NCBI GenBank assembly: GCA_013115135.1
Contig: JABANP010000606.1
Location: forward strand, 1-28,959
DNA length: 28,959 bases
Reading direction: 5' to 3'
Origin: Perkinsus olseni
Taxonomy: Eukaryota; Perkinsozoa; Perkinsida; Perkinsidae
Under the pieces are notes generated by a model. The model was not told the DNA's origin. It saw nothing but the letters and a program-made list of their open reading frames with translations, and ran no database searches. The stretch's first letter is position 1; each line of letters starts with the position of its first letter. The translations under genes and the position numbers were made by a program. Below, one piece after another: positions 1-9,699 of this stretch.

Positions 1-322
1 TTCCGATACGTAAAGATACCGTATCCGGCCCCGTCATCATTTTCAGTGACCACGACTTTTTCAACACTTCATTCTCAGCCCCCGCGAAATTTTGCTCAAC
101 ACAAGTCAGGTCAACCACACAAGATAACGGATCTGCCGAACTTCGTGCACCCTGGGTGGCCCCTGTGGTTGCATCACTAGTTGAGGCCTTTGACTGCGAA
201 GTGCAGCCCACCTCAATAGTGTATGCGGAAGCCCTCTTAGATGAACCACCTTTACCGGTGCTTGAAGCTCGATCCGTACCTTGTGGCCTCTGACCTGAAA
301 TGAGCGGGGAAGGACATACATA
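1..322 (-). pseudogene. gag reading frame continuing past the TAG (partial)
   Basis: Downstream of the TAG at 323-325 the same minus-strand frame stays open to the edge of the window, about 107 codons. The first residues complete a zinc knuckle (see the gag entry). The rest is a Ser/Thr/Gly-rich, low-complexity stretch with no motif I recognise. It is either the C-terminal part of gag or the gag-pol linker of the same retroelement, whose pol would lie left of the window. I infer it is one reading unit with the upstream gag, broken by a single stop. Confidence 0.6.
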
Positions 323-1594
323 CTATAAGTGACCTTGCTGAGAACATCTCCTACATCTCACCGTAGGAGAAATTGCACAATCTGCCAGTCGATGCCTGAG
401 TCCACAGCGAGAACATCTCTGGGCCATATCTCCCGGCTTTTCACTCCTGCAATAACGCCAAGAATGTCCGGGCTGTAGGCACCTACTGCAAGTGCCCGTG
501 AAGGACGATACTGCTGATTTTCCCTTACCAGCAGCAGCCCTCTTCGGTGCCAAATCCGGCGAACTTTTGGCCTCCCATCGATTTTTCCCAGAGCCCAGCT
601 GTGACTCGAAATGCATAGCTTCCCCTCGCAATTCTTTATACGACATACGATCGACCGCCTTCCCCAGGCTCTCTATAGCTTTCGATAATTTCGGTAACAA
701 CCCCATTCTCGCTCTCACACACTTCTCCAATTCCAAATGCTGCTTACCGAATACCGAACATAATAAACTTGACTCCTTATCGATACGGACGAAATAGTCT
801 TCCACCCGTTCATCTTCTTTCTGTGCCAAGCGTTCCCAACGCAATAATGCTTCCCCTTTATTAAATGTGCCAGAAAATCTATCATCGAGATATTCCCAAA
901 CTCTCATCACGATATCCGAACTCGATATCCCTTCTGATAACTTCTCTCTTATCATGACATTAATGTCATCTCTAAGCGGCCCCGAAAAATTCCGAAGTAT
1001 ATAATAAAGTTCCGGCTCCCCCTTCAGATGATAAATAGCGATCGAGTCAACAACTTTCTGCTTAAATATTTCATACGGCAATTCTGCCGTGGGTCGAGAC
1101 CACGGAGCCCCCAACACCAAGTCCAACTTATTCCAATCGATCATATTTTTATTTCCAGAGCCACCACCATCAGTACCACCACCATCATCTGCGCTATCCA
1201 CTTTCTCTCCCAAGAATAACTCTAAAGCCTTTTTCCAATCCTCATGACGATCAAGATGCCACTCAACCCCTGATGACCGAGCAGAGGCTGTCGCCTGCTT
1301 GGCTAAATATTTCCCAAGGAAGCGAACCCATTCCCCTGTCAGACCCTCTACTTGGGCGGCATCAAGAATAGCCCCATATATTACCCGTGCCCTCTCTTCA
1401 ACTCCAGATATCTCCCCTTTTGACATCCATCGTTGAACCTTGGCCCGGATAATTGATACCTCTCGATTGAAGGCTCCTCTCTTCTCAACTTCCAGGTAGA
1501 GATGCTGCATCTCCAGGCTGAGATCCATACCTGGGATCGGCGCTATCACGGCATCTCCGAAGACGGCGTCGGCGAATCCTGCATCGGGTACCAT
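323..1594 (-). CDS. gag: LTR-retrotransposon Gag with CCHC zinc knuckles
   Basis: The first ATG of the frame is at 1594; an extension to 1627 would need a TTG start. The N-terminal two thirds is a predicted helical capsid-like domain with the Trp/Leu-rich pattern of retrotransposon gag (LLRWERLAQKEDERVEDYF). A Gly-rich acidic spacer (DDGGGTDGGGSG) lies in its first half. Near the C-terminus are CSRCLQPGHSWRYC (C-x2-C-x4-H-x4-C), a variant CSRCGLRHRLADC (C-x2-C-x3-H-x4-C), and a third knuckle, CRRCSQQGHL, cut by TAG before its last Cys. Gag packages the element RNA into cytoplasmic particles. This family differs in sequence from the element at 14-27 kb. Its 5' LTR should lie between 1595 and the phosphatase gene, but I could not define its ends. 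Not host-encoded. Confidence 0.75.
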   Translation of the reverse strand: MVPDAGFADAVFGDAVIAPIPGMDLSLEMQHLYLEVEKRGAFNREVSIIRAKVQRWMSKGEISGVEERARVIYGAILDAAQVEGLTGEWVRFLGKYLAKQATASARSSGVEWHLDRHEDWKKALELFLGEKVDSADDGGGTDGGGSGNKNMIDWNKLDLVLGAPWSRPTAELPYEIFKQKVVDSIAIYHLKGEPELYYILRNFSGPLRDDINVMIREKLSEGISSSDIVMRVWEYLDDRFSGTFNKGEALLRWERLAQKEDERVEDYFVRIDKESSLLCSVFGKQHLELEKCVRARMGLLPKLSKAIESLGKAVDRMSYKELRGEAMHFESQLGSGKNRWEAKSSPDLAPKRAAAGKGKSAVSSFTGTCSRCLQPGHSWRYCRSEKPGDMAQRCSRCGLRHRLADCAISPTVRCRRCSQQGHL

Positions 1595-1789
1595 TTTGTT
1601 GAGATTATAGATAACGCAACATGACAACTTGAGCCAAGATGGCTACGTTAGTAACCGACCTCTCCTCTAGAACCTCTGATAATAAGTGCCTCTGTAAACC
1701 TCTAATGACAATAGCTGACGGCAAGACTACATGATCTTGCACTCTTGCTATTCCTCTACAATCAATATATAAATACTCAACAGTTTTCA
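1595..1789. other. spacer between gag and the phosphatase gene
   Basis: This 195-nt stretch separates the divergent gag (minus) and phosphatase (plus) start codons. It is AT-rich near 1765-1785, with a TATA-like run (atatataaatac). It could hold the leader or LTR of the left retroelement and the 5' UTR of the phosphatase. No clear LTR boundary or primer-binding site could be placed. Confidence 0.3.
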
Positions 1790-2835
1790 ATGCCCGAGAC
1801 AACCTCACCAACACCATCGATATTCCTCATCCGCCACGGCCAATCAGAAGCCAATGTAGCCAACTTGATAGTCAGCAACCCCGAAGTGGGCTGCAGCTCC
1901 TATGGCCTCACTGATGCTGGCCGTGAGCAGGTGAGGGCCTCCGCTAGAGGCTTCCTCCGCGAGTACGGCGACGCTACTTCGAACGTAGGGGCCTCCGATC
2001 GACCACCGTCGTGAATTTTCTGTTTTTTCAGATGGAAATTGTGTCGTCGGATTTTCTACGGACCAGGCAAACGGCGGAGTTGTTTGCTTCAGAAGTGGGG
2101 TTCCCTGTGGATCGGATCCAGTTCGACACTCGGCTGCGAGAAAGATACTTTGGGTCGATCGACATGACATCTGACGGGTCCTATGCGAAAGTGTGGGCGA
2201 GGGATGCTCAGAACGAGAGCCTCGAGGACTATGGGGCAGAATCGGCCGACAGCGTGGCTGCTAGGGGCGTGGCTGTGGTGAAGGACCATGTCAAGGTGAT
2301 ACACGGGAATGGGGTCACTTGGTCATAGTTCCTAGGTTTGCTACACGGGACTTAACGTGTTGACTATTCTCGTCGTGGGTTCGGAGGACGGGACGCTGAG
2401 TTCTGTGAGAGCAGCCTCTCGGTGCTAGGGTTGCACGCCGTACCGGTTACGCTAGCGGCCATCCCTCGCTCGATCGTTAACTCTTTGACAGTGTCTCGGA
2501 AGGATTTGTTAATCGGCGCCCTTCAGTGAGACTCGTCACTGGCTTCCCCATCGGCATTCTCTTCGTTCTGTTGGCTTGCTATACTTGGCGCGCCAGTTCC
2601 TAGATGGCTGCACCGTGTGCGTCTCCATCACTTCTGACGAAATGCTGTTTTGCATCCTTATTTCGTGTTTCAGAGTGGTTGCAAGGCCCTTGTGCTGGTC
2701 ACGCACGGAGATGTGCTGCAGATCCTCCAGACAGCTTTAATGGGACTACCACCCAATCAGCACAGGACTGCGGTAGATAACATCAACCAAGGGGAGCTCA
2801 GGCGTGTCCAGCCTAAGATACCCCTCACCGACTGA
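1790..2835 (+). CDS. histidine phosphatase / phosphoglycerate mutase-like protein, 3 exons
   Basis: Model: exons 1790-1984, 2032-2295 and 2674-2835, introns of 47 and 378 nt with GT-AG ends, both phase 0, giving 206 codons plus TGA. The product is a histidine-phosphatase-superfamily enzyme that forms a phosphohistidine intermediate. All four catalytic landmarks are visible: the RHG signature LIRHGQSEAN (Arg15, His16), the LRTRQTA arginine (residues 74-80), the acid/base Glu in RLRERYFG (about Glu102) and the second His in LVTHGDV (about His164). The length and the ERYFGSID block fit small GpmB/PhoE-like broad-specificity phosphatases better than glycolytic dPGM; the substrate is not readable. 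The ATG at 1790 is preferred over an upstream TTG in the same frame. The last residues (after ELRRV) could be replaced by a further exon, so the C-terminus is the weakest part. Confidence 0.85.
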
Positions 2836-2931
2836 ATGTTTAGTTTCTCACCTTCACCTCTGTGCTGAGTCCGTAACGCAGTCCGAGCGGCAGAGGATCT
2901 GTCGTCAGCCCCCTTCAAAGTCCCATTCACC

Positions 2932-3950
2932 ATGCCTGAGCTGCGATTATTCCACCTTCCCACGGGCCCGGCCAAATCTGTGTCGACTCCGACCGTGGAT
3001 AGATACGTGCCATACGGTAATAATTGGTCGTTGAATGAGAAACCACCTACGCGTTCTTATTATTCAACTCACCGTGGCCTGCTTCAGTTTGGGTCCCCAA
3101 CCCTCCCGCTACCCTTAGCGCTTGGTTCACGGCTCAGTCCGACGGAGCGGAGCGGAGCTCAATCTCGCCTTTCGTAAGGAGCTCCCCAGCCCCGCATACG
3201 TGAAGAACTATGCAGGTCCTCCGGCCTTTGAGTAGATGCCTATCAGACTCGCACAGGAGGCGGGAGCTGCCCAACCCGGGACTACTACGAAGACCCATCA
3301 CTAGTTCTGGGAGAGGAGGGCTTCCTTCCCATGGGTGAGCAGAACCCGTCTATGAGCTGGCGTTTATCGTTGGGTATGCGGTGGTGGTGTGGTAGATACT
3401 CTAAAGGAATGGTTCAAGCGACACGGTCGGCCGAGCCACGGCCATTTACGATTCGTACAGAGGGATGCCGATAAGGCAGCTAGGGAAAGGAAGCTTCGCT
3501 TGGTAAGGAAGCCCCTCCGTAGCTTGAATGCCATATTACTGCGGGTGTTGCAAATATTGGAGCGGACTTTTCTCGTGAGGAGATATCCATCTCGCGCTAC
3601 AAGCAGAGATCGTCGGAAAGGACTGCTGCCCGTCCCCAGCGGGATGAATAGTTGGCCATGCCACTCCTCCCGACGCCTTCGTTGCTAAGGCAGTGCGCGC
3701 ATTATACTCTGAGCACGGTACCGCCTCGGTTTCGGGCGAGGGATCGTGATCTCATCTAACTGTCTGGCCACAGCGGCAGCAGTAGGCCTTGATATCTCTA
3801 CACTTTGAGTCTCATAGTTGTACCGTTCGAAATAACGCCCTTCCTCAGATGCGGACTCAGTCGGCTTTCATCGAGCGTCGTGTCAAGAAGTCGCGGCTGT
3901 TGCTGAGTTCTAGCGAAGCCCACTATCATGCACTCAAGAAGGCCAAATGA
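2932..3950 (+). CDS. unrecognised multi-exon gene
   Basis: I do not recognise this product. A phase-consistent chain is: ATG 2932-3016, 3138-3215, 3257-3334, 3396-3502, then unresolved exons between about 3520 and 3717, and a last exon 3849-3950 ending ALKKAK-TGA. Introns within the resolved part are 121, 41 and 61 nt with GT-AG ends. Readable exon content includes FRKELPSPAYVKNYA, TRDYYEDPSLVLGEEGF, DTLKEWFKRHGRPSHGHLR and RDADKAARERKLRL; the tail is Lys/Arg-rich (FIERRVKKSR). No signal peptide or TM segment is evident. It is co-directional with the phosphatase, whose stop is 97 nt upstream. Several joins are ambiguous: the first intron could instead begin after codon 46, and the middle has at least three possible splicings. 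Existence of a gene is likely; the exact protein is not. Confidence 0.5.
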
Positions 3951-4258
3951 TTATGATCATGACTCACCACTATACTAACTATCCCTCCCGGTGTTCTACA
4001 AACTTAGTGTTGAGTTTGTCGTACCAGCCTTGAGACCAGTAGAGACACTGACCGGTATCAACTCCGTGTCGCAGGTTCGATTTTTCACGATGTTGTCTTC
4101 GTTTGTCCCAAGTCGGACAAGACTCAGCTGGGTCCTTCGGCGGCCCTCAGTATCTGCTGTGATGTTCCTGGCCACCCTCATCACCGCTGACTGGGCCTTG
4201 TTTATTTTTACAGAGGTGCTCCCATAGGAGCTTCTCGTTACTTGCCTCAAACGCTCCT
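3951..4258 (+). other. intergenic / 5' leader of the SWEET gene
   Basis: This 308-nt gap lies between the TGA at 3950 and the SWEET ATG at 4259. It contains a branch-point-like tactaac at 3975-3981 and a pyrimidine-rich tract ending in acag near 4213, compatible with an acceptor (cis or spliced-leader) ahead of the SWEET gene. An open frame over 3991-4227 has hydrophobic residues but no start or conserved motif and was not accepted as a gene. Confidence 0.35.
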
Positions 4259-6029
4259 ATGCAGGTCCTGCTGGTATTCCACGCCCGGGCGAGGTTGCTA
4301 GCCGTTCTGTCTGTCCTCTGCCCCCTCATCTCCTTTGTCGGGTAATACTACCAGCATTACCGCAACGTTGGGGCTACCAGAAAAACCTGCACACTGCACT
4401 ATCAATCTGATATTCCACATCAGTTGTCTCGTCCGTATTGATCGATTCTCCGCGAGAGTGTCCAGACTCTGGATTCCAGAGCCGTATGACTAGATATGGT
4501 TGCTGCAGCGGGGTATAAAATTATGCGATATATTCCGGAGGCGTAGTACCAAATTTTCCGGTAAAATTGGTTCATATTTGACCCGGTTCTTCGTGGAACC
4601 TCTATCAGGTACATCACCCCTATCAGTAGCGTAGTTCAAGCGTTCAAGGCTCGAGACGCGTCCAACTTGCCTATGCCCTTCCTGCTCAGCCAGGTAGCTG
4701 ACTGCATGCTGCTGGCAGCAGCAAGGGTCCTTTGTCTTAGGCCTTCCTCTGCCTTATCTCCATCTCCTATGGTGTGTCGGTGAATTCCCCTCCAATATGG
4801 GCCACCAATCTTTTCGGTCTAACCACCCAAGCTTTGTGGATGGCAGCGGCCCGATGGATATCCGGCGCGGCGTCATCGACTGCCGGTGATGCTGAAGAGG
4901 CCGGCGAGAAGTAAGTTTTTCAATGGCTTTGAGCAGTAGAATGTTCATGCAATGGTCAGGTCAGGTCGTAGTGCTGACCGGCGGTCGTCTATGAAATCCC
5001 TCCCCGACTTGGACGGGGCAACAGTGTCCTCCCCAGTGCCGCCACCACTGTACTCGGCCCTCCTAGCCACCTGTCTTGCATGCCTGACTCTAACCATATT
5101 ATCTATCATACCGACCAGGGTCGTTGGTACGCTCTATGGCACCGGATCCGTCTCGTCAATCGACGGTCCCTTCAGGCTTCGCCATGTGCCTGCAGGGTAT
5201 CATCCTCAGTGCCTCACCACTAGCCCGTCTGGGTGCTGTTCTGGACAGCCGTAACGCCGACAGCATCCCCTTGCCCATATCCCTCAACATGGTCCTAGGT
5301 AGCGTACCGTTCCATTCGTAACTCGTGTCGGGTCATCTTGCAATCGTCCAGGTAACATGCTGTGGAGTATGTTTGGCTTCTATGTAAACGACCACGTCAT
5401 CTTCCTCCCGAGCGTCGTAGGCTACGTAAGTCTACAGTGGCACCCGTCTCCCTCTGTTGCCATAGCAATGGCTCCCTTCAGACACTGGGCGTGACACAGA
5501 TCGTGGTGATTATGTGGTGCTGGGGTTACCTTCCATACGACCTCTCCTTCCTTAAGTAGGTCTTCCCTGTGCGGCTCTGACGACGACAGCCCCTCGCAGG
5601 TGCATCTTCAGTCGGAGCAGGAGGAATCCAGAAACGACTGTTGAGATGGCTGTGCGGGAGGAAGACCCGGAGTATGCCGATACTCAGCGGGGCCTACAAC
5701 ATACGGACAGTGGTGAAGATCCAGGTAGGCTGACAGGACTCGCACTCGGCCAGCGGCAGGGGGGCCGGGCTGTGGGCCATCCCTGGTCCTCGACCGATGT
5801 CAACTGCCTCATTGACCGGGCATCGGCTCTCGATGTAGCATGCCTCTCCTCTCAGAGACTTCGAGCGTAGAGATGAAGGAGAGCAGCAACAGCAGAGTGT
5901 CATCTAAGCTCACTGATCTCGAATCAGGTGAGTCTTCCATCACGATACGTCACAGTGCGTTAGAGTCGGCTGTCAGGTTCTCTCACGCGGAAGGACAAGA
6001 GGGCAGCAGTGGCCGAAGGGTTAGAATGA
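4259..6029 (+). CDS. SWEET (MtN3/saliva) family sugar transporter, 10 exons
   Basis: Exons: 4259-4341, 4609-4693, 4741-4910, 4960-5126, 5176-5298, 5352-5425, 5482-5555, 5600-5724, 5856-5927, 5977-6029; all introns GT-AG, phases consistent, 341 codons plus TGA. It encodes a 7-TM membrane uniporter made of two triple-helix bundles. TM1 has GYITPIS (Pro32), followed by NLPMPF, TM2 ending SISYG and TM3 WATNLFG (conserved Asn79). A charged linker (about 99-140) precedes linker helix TM4 (LYSALLATCLACLTLTILS). The second bundle repeats the pattern: SASPLARLGAV (Pro183), SIPLPIS, LWSMFGFYVNDHVIFLP and LGVTQIVVIMW. TM7 has LPSVVG where most SWEETs have Pro-Asn, so the second pocket Asn appears replaced by Ser230. 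A polar, charged tail of about 80 residues follows. Retaining the intron at 5556 would end the protein at 5559. SWEETs move mono- or disaccharides down their gradient; direction here is unknown. Confidence 0.85.
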
Positions 6030-6230
6030 GCTGCTGATAGCCTCTCCCCTCTGGGTACCGTCCATAGACACATTTTTACCGCTTGACTCTACAATACCAT
6101 TCTTCGGCTTGAACCCCTCCATGCGCTTGCGTTTGAGTGGTGTCATAGTTCATGGGTGACGACGAGCATCCCCGATAGTGGTGGGGTTACCGCGGTCCGA
6201 GTTTGGAGGACAGTAGATCGTGCTTGGGCC

Positions 6231-9115
6231 ATGTCCTCTCGCCTGGCTACCATCGCAGGTCACGTAGCGGCCAGCCCTCCAGAGTGGGGTTCGGTGACCG
6301 ACATCCCTGACCAGCATCGGCATGGCGGTAGGCGGTCTGTCAGCGGCGATCGCTCAGTTGCGTCGTCATCCTCAGGAGTCCTGGTGGCCCTGGCTATCCG
6401 TGCCCTGGGGATCAGCCATATCTTCACCCTCACTGGTGGTCATATCTCACCGATACTGGTCGGCTGCAACGCCGTCGGTATCAAAGTCGTGGATGTGAGC
6501 CCGAAGTGGTCGTTTGTTGGTACTCCCTCCCGTTCCAGACCCGTGACGAGAAGGCCGCCGTCTTCGCCGCAGATGCTTACGCCAGGCTCACCGGCAACAT
6601 CGTAGGTGGCGCTAACAATCATCTCGGGGGCCGTCATTGCCCTCTCTTCCCAGGGTGTCTGTGCGGTCACTGCCGGACCTGGTCTCACCAACGCTATGAC
6701 TGCTATTGTGAATGCGAGGATGGCTGAAGTCCCTATAGTAGCTCGTTCTTCCAGCAGCTGTGCTCTTTGCAGTCTCCTGTGTGACAGATAGTCCTGGCCG
6801 GTGCCACTTCTATGATACTGAAGGGAAGGGGGAGTCTTCAAGATATCGATCAGCTGGCTCTGGTAACGGGCTGGTGTCTTCGAGGGAAATGTGGCATTGC
6901 CAACGTGATGGGAACATCGTGGTTCACACCCTCAATCAGGTCAAGTCCGCTGTGAAGAGCCAAACGACGCTGAAGTGCGTGAAAGACATAATGCCGACTG
7001 TATTAGGTGCAGCTAAGGTTGCCGGGAGGTGAGAAGCTTGAGCTCACCATCTGCCACTATGCAGTTGCCCCTCAGTTACAACCCTGCGCCCGGGCCAGTC
7101 TTTCTCGAGTTCCCACTGGACGTCCTGTGGCCTCGTTCGATGGCCGAGACGAGTAGGCCTGCGACTATCGGGCTGCTTCCGTTCCATGTTCCCCTCCCTC
7201 AGTGATTGCTTCTGGCGGTCCATCGCAGCGAGGCCTCTCAGCCTACCTGCAGCGCTGGTACCTCCATAAATACGTGGACTCAATTTTCGGGCAGTACTTT
7301 GAAGGCTCGCCAGAGGCAGCCATCCCGAGGCCTAGCTCTCACAAGATGGTCCAGGTCGCGCGACCACTAGCGTCCCCTAGTGTGGTGGCGAGGGTGGCCA
7401 AGCTGTTGTACAAGGCTAAGCGACCAGTACGCTACGGAAGCTGTACCATCTCTCCCTCACCGTAGCTCAGGTCATCGTGGTCGGCTCACAGGCGGCCCAG
7501 GACGTAGCCCATCTTGGACAACTACGAGAGGCCCTCATCCTCCTACAGGTCCTCCCCTTCACAGTATCCCTTCGGACCAGCCCTCGAACTCCATCGGTCA
7601 GGTGCCAGTCTGGGTGTCGGGTATGTGCCGAGGCCTCTTCGGAACGAGTAGCAATAGTCCGCAGATGATGCACATGCGCGGTGCAGCGTTGAAGGATGCG
7701 GACTTGGTGATCGTAGCGGGTAGTCGTCATTTTGTCTTATTGCCCCCGGCACTCCTGCGCTTGGCTTTCAGGAACTCCGCTCGACTTTCGCCTTAACTAC
7801 GGACGGAGTGTCAACGTTAATGCCACTCTTATCATCTGCAACAGCAACAAGGATCTTCTGAAGAAGAACAGCGACATGAGAGCCGCCAATCAGTGTGAAG
7901 GACCGTGTTAGGCCTCCAGCGACGATCCACTCAATCCTAGATACTTACATGCTTGCCCGAGTCGGTTCCTGCGGGACCTGGCAATGGTGGGGACACGAAA
8001 AAGCCGCAAACCAGCGTGGCCCGAATGGACAGCGACTTGCCGAGAACGCGAAGCGCAACGGGAGAAGGAGATAGCCGCATCGGGTAGGCTGGGCCGTAAC
8101 CCAGTGCTTCCATCTCTTCGTCTCAGGCGTCCCGCAGTCGGGCCAGGAGAATCGGGTGAACCCCGTTAGGCTGCTGAAGGCTCTGGACAAGTTCTTGCAG
8201 CGGTGTGGCTCAGAGGCCACCATCGTTGCGGACGGAGGGGACTTTGTGGGCACGGCCTCGTAAGCTTCCCCGCCCTCTGCTCTTCATTCCGGGCACCGAC
8301 GGCAACTGGTCCGCTCATCTCACCGTCGCAGATACTGCGTTCGGCCAGTGCGAGCCTTGGGCTGGCTTGACCCTGGAGTGTTCGGGACTCTGGGTGTTGG
8401 TGGAGGCTTCGCAGTGGCAGCTGGGGTCCTGGCAGGTGAGCAGCCTGGTCTCATACCGTCCGCAATGGGCAACCCTTGGAGGCCTCGACGTATCCCGCTA
8501 TTGAGTGAGGCATTTATCATTAAAATGCGCATGATCTACCCCCCAGTGGAAGACTCAACTTTTGTAGTCTGTATGATGAGGGTTGGTTCATTCAGGTGAA
8601 TCGACGCCTGAGCCTGTGTGGATCCTGTGGGGCGATGGCAGCGTCGGATGGTCTCTGGCCGAGTTCGAGACCATGAAGCGGCACAGAATACCGTGCGTGG
8701 CGATCGTTGGGAATGATGGAAAGTGGAACCAGATGTAAGTGACGGCTCTTCCGCCGCAGTGGCCTATGACCCGGGCTAGGTACCGAGATCAAGTACGGCT
8801 CCTGAAGGACCCTGTGGCAGCCGTACTGGGTGAGGTCTTCCACCAACCATTTTCAGCCATGGGAATCTCCCAGGCGCTCACGTTAATTATCATACCGCTG
8901 CCGAGGGTTTTGGCGGCAACGTTAGCTTCCTCCTTGAGAGGGACTCCGAGGTTGAAGATGTCCTCAGCATGGCGCGAACGGTAAGCCAACGGACTTGCGA
9001 GCCACTAGCCATCCAGTTTTCATACTCCCAGGCCGCCCTGCAGTGCCGCGGCCCAGTTCTCATCAACTCGATGCTTTCGAGCAGTGATTTTAGGGAAGGC
9101 AGCCTTTCTTTGTAG
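6231..9115 (+). CDS. ILVBL: ILVBL-like thiamine-diphosphate enzyme (2-hydroxyacyl-CoA lyase 2 type), 18 exons
   Basis: Exons: 6231-6327, 6376-6494, 6539-6601, 6654-6737, 6788-6862, 6940-7028, 7076-7152, 7203-7426, 7471-7548, 7602-7719, 7772-7904, 7962-8083, 8127-8259, 8332-8435, 8596-8734, 8780-8829, 8874-8980, 9032-9115. All 17 introns (43-160 nt) are GT-AG and phases agree, giving 631 residues, almost the length of human ILVBL. The N-terminal PYR domain has FTLTGGHISP, the activating Glu in DTRDEKAAVFAADA (about Glu76) and AVTAGPGLTNAM. A central domain contains PGPVFLEFPLDVL and VPVWVSGMCRGLFG. The C-terminal PP domain has ADGGDFVGTAS, GWLDPGVFGTLGVGGGF and the Mg/ThDP motif GDG(518-520)-x24-N545. 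Family members cleave 2-hydroxyacyl-CoA (ER, phytosphingosine breakdown) or carry acetolactate-synthase-like activity. The N-terminal 32 residues are least certain; the end (FREGSLSL-TAG) matches the family. Confidence 0.92.
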
Positions 9116-9699
9116 ACCATGTCTTATCGAGAGAGTCTCAGTTTTTAACCCTGGTAGCTAAGAGTTCATCAATAATAATAGTTGGTGCCACAGTGGGTCC
9201 CCTCCGCCGTGGGAACCATAGTGTGAATGTGCTTGCCACCGTACGGGTCATATCTCGCGAATGAGCTCCCGTGACGCTCCAACTAGGGTCTACCGTAGCC
9301 GACGGTCTCCTACTTTCAAACGGTCTTTGCCGCGGCCAGGCGGTGGTTATTCGCTACATCTCGACCAACTCAACTTTGTTGGGACGGCTTAACGTCGGCG
9401 ATGAAGTCCCCCGTAATTGTGATGTTCTCGCCATCGTTGTCATCAGCATCAGTCATTATTAACGTCATTTCTTCTCATCCTTTCGCTTCGACGATCAAAG
9501 ATCGACCGTTTCACTGGTGTTAGTAAGCAACCCTTGAGACGCGTGGCACCCATCGTGGCTTGCCTGCCGTCAAATTATCGACCCGACGCGTGGCCATCCG
9601 CGGACTTCCTCACGGAATATCTCGTTTCCGTTTACTCCTTCATATTTTGGGTAGGGATCTTCCTAAGAAGTCCGCTACGCACCAGATTGTTCCCAGCCA
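9116..9699 (+). other. intergenic region
   Basis: There are 584 nt between the ILVBL stop and the next likely ATG. A short Arg/Ser-rich open frame starts at ATG 9261 (MSSRDAPTRVYRSRRSPTF) and runs about 43 codons; it could be a first exon of the following gene, but I found no convincing donor. Otherwise I see no RNA gene, repeat or conserved motif. Confidence 0.3.

Noticed and set aside
3991..4227. Hydrophobic open frame before the SWEET gene, considered as an extra triple-helix bundle
   Set aside because: The seven-TM SWEET is complete from ATG 4259 with all phases fitting; the upstream frame lacks the TM2 W-x-x-YG pattern and overlaps a likely leader.
6595..6800. Apparent non-canonical introns in ILVBL (GG-AG and AT-AG)
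   Set aside because: Shifting the donor to GTAGGT at 6602 and GTAGCT at 6738 gives ordinary GT-AG introns and matches the family sequence equally well.
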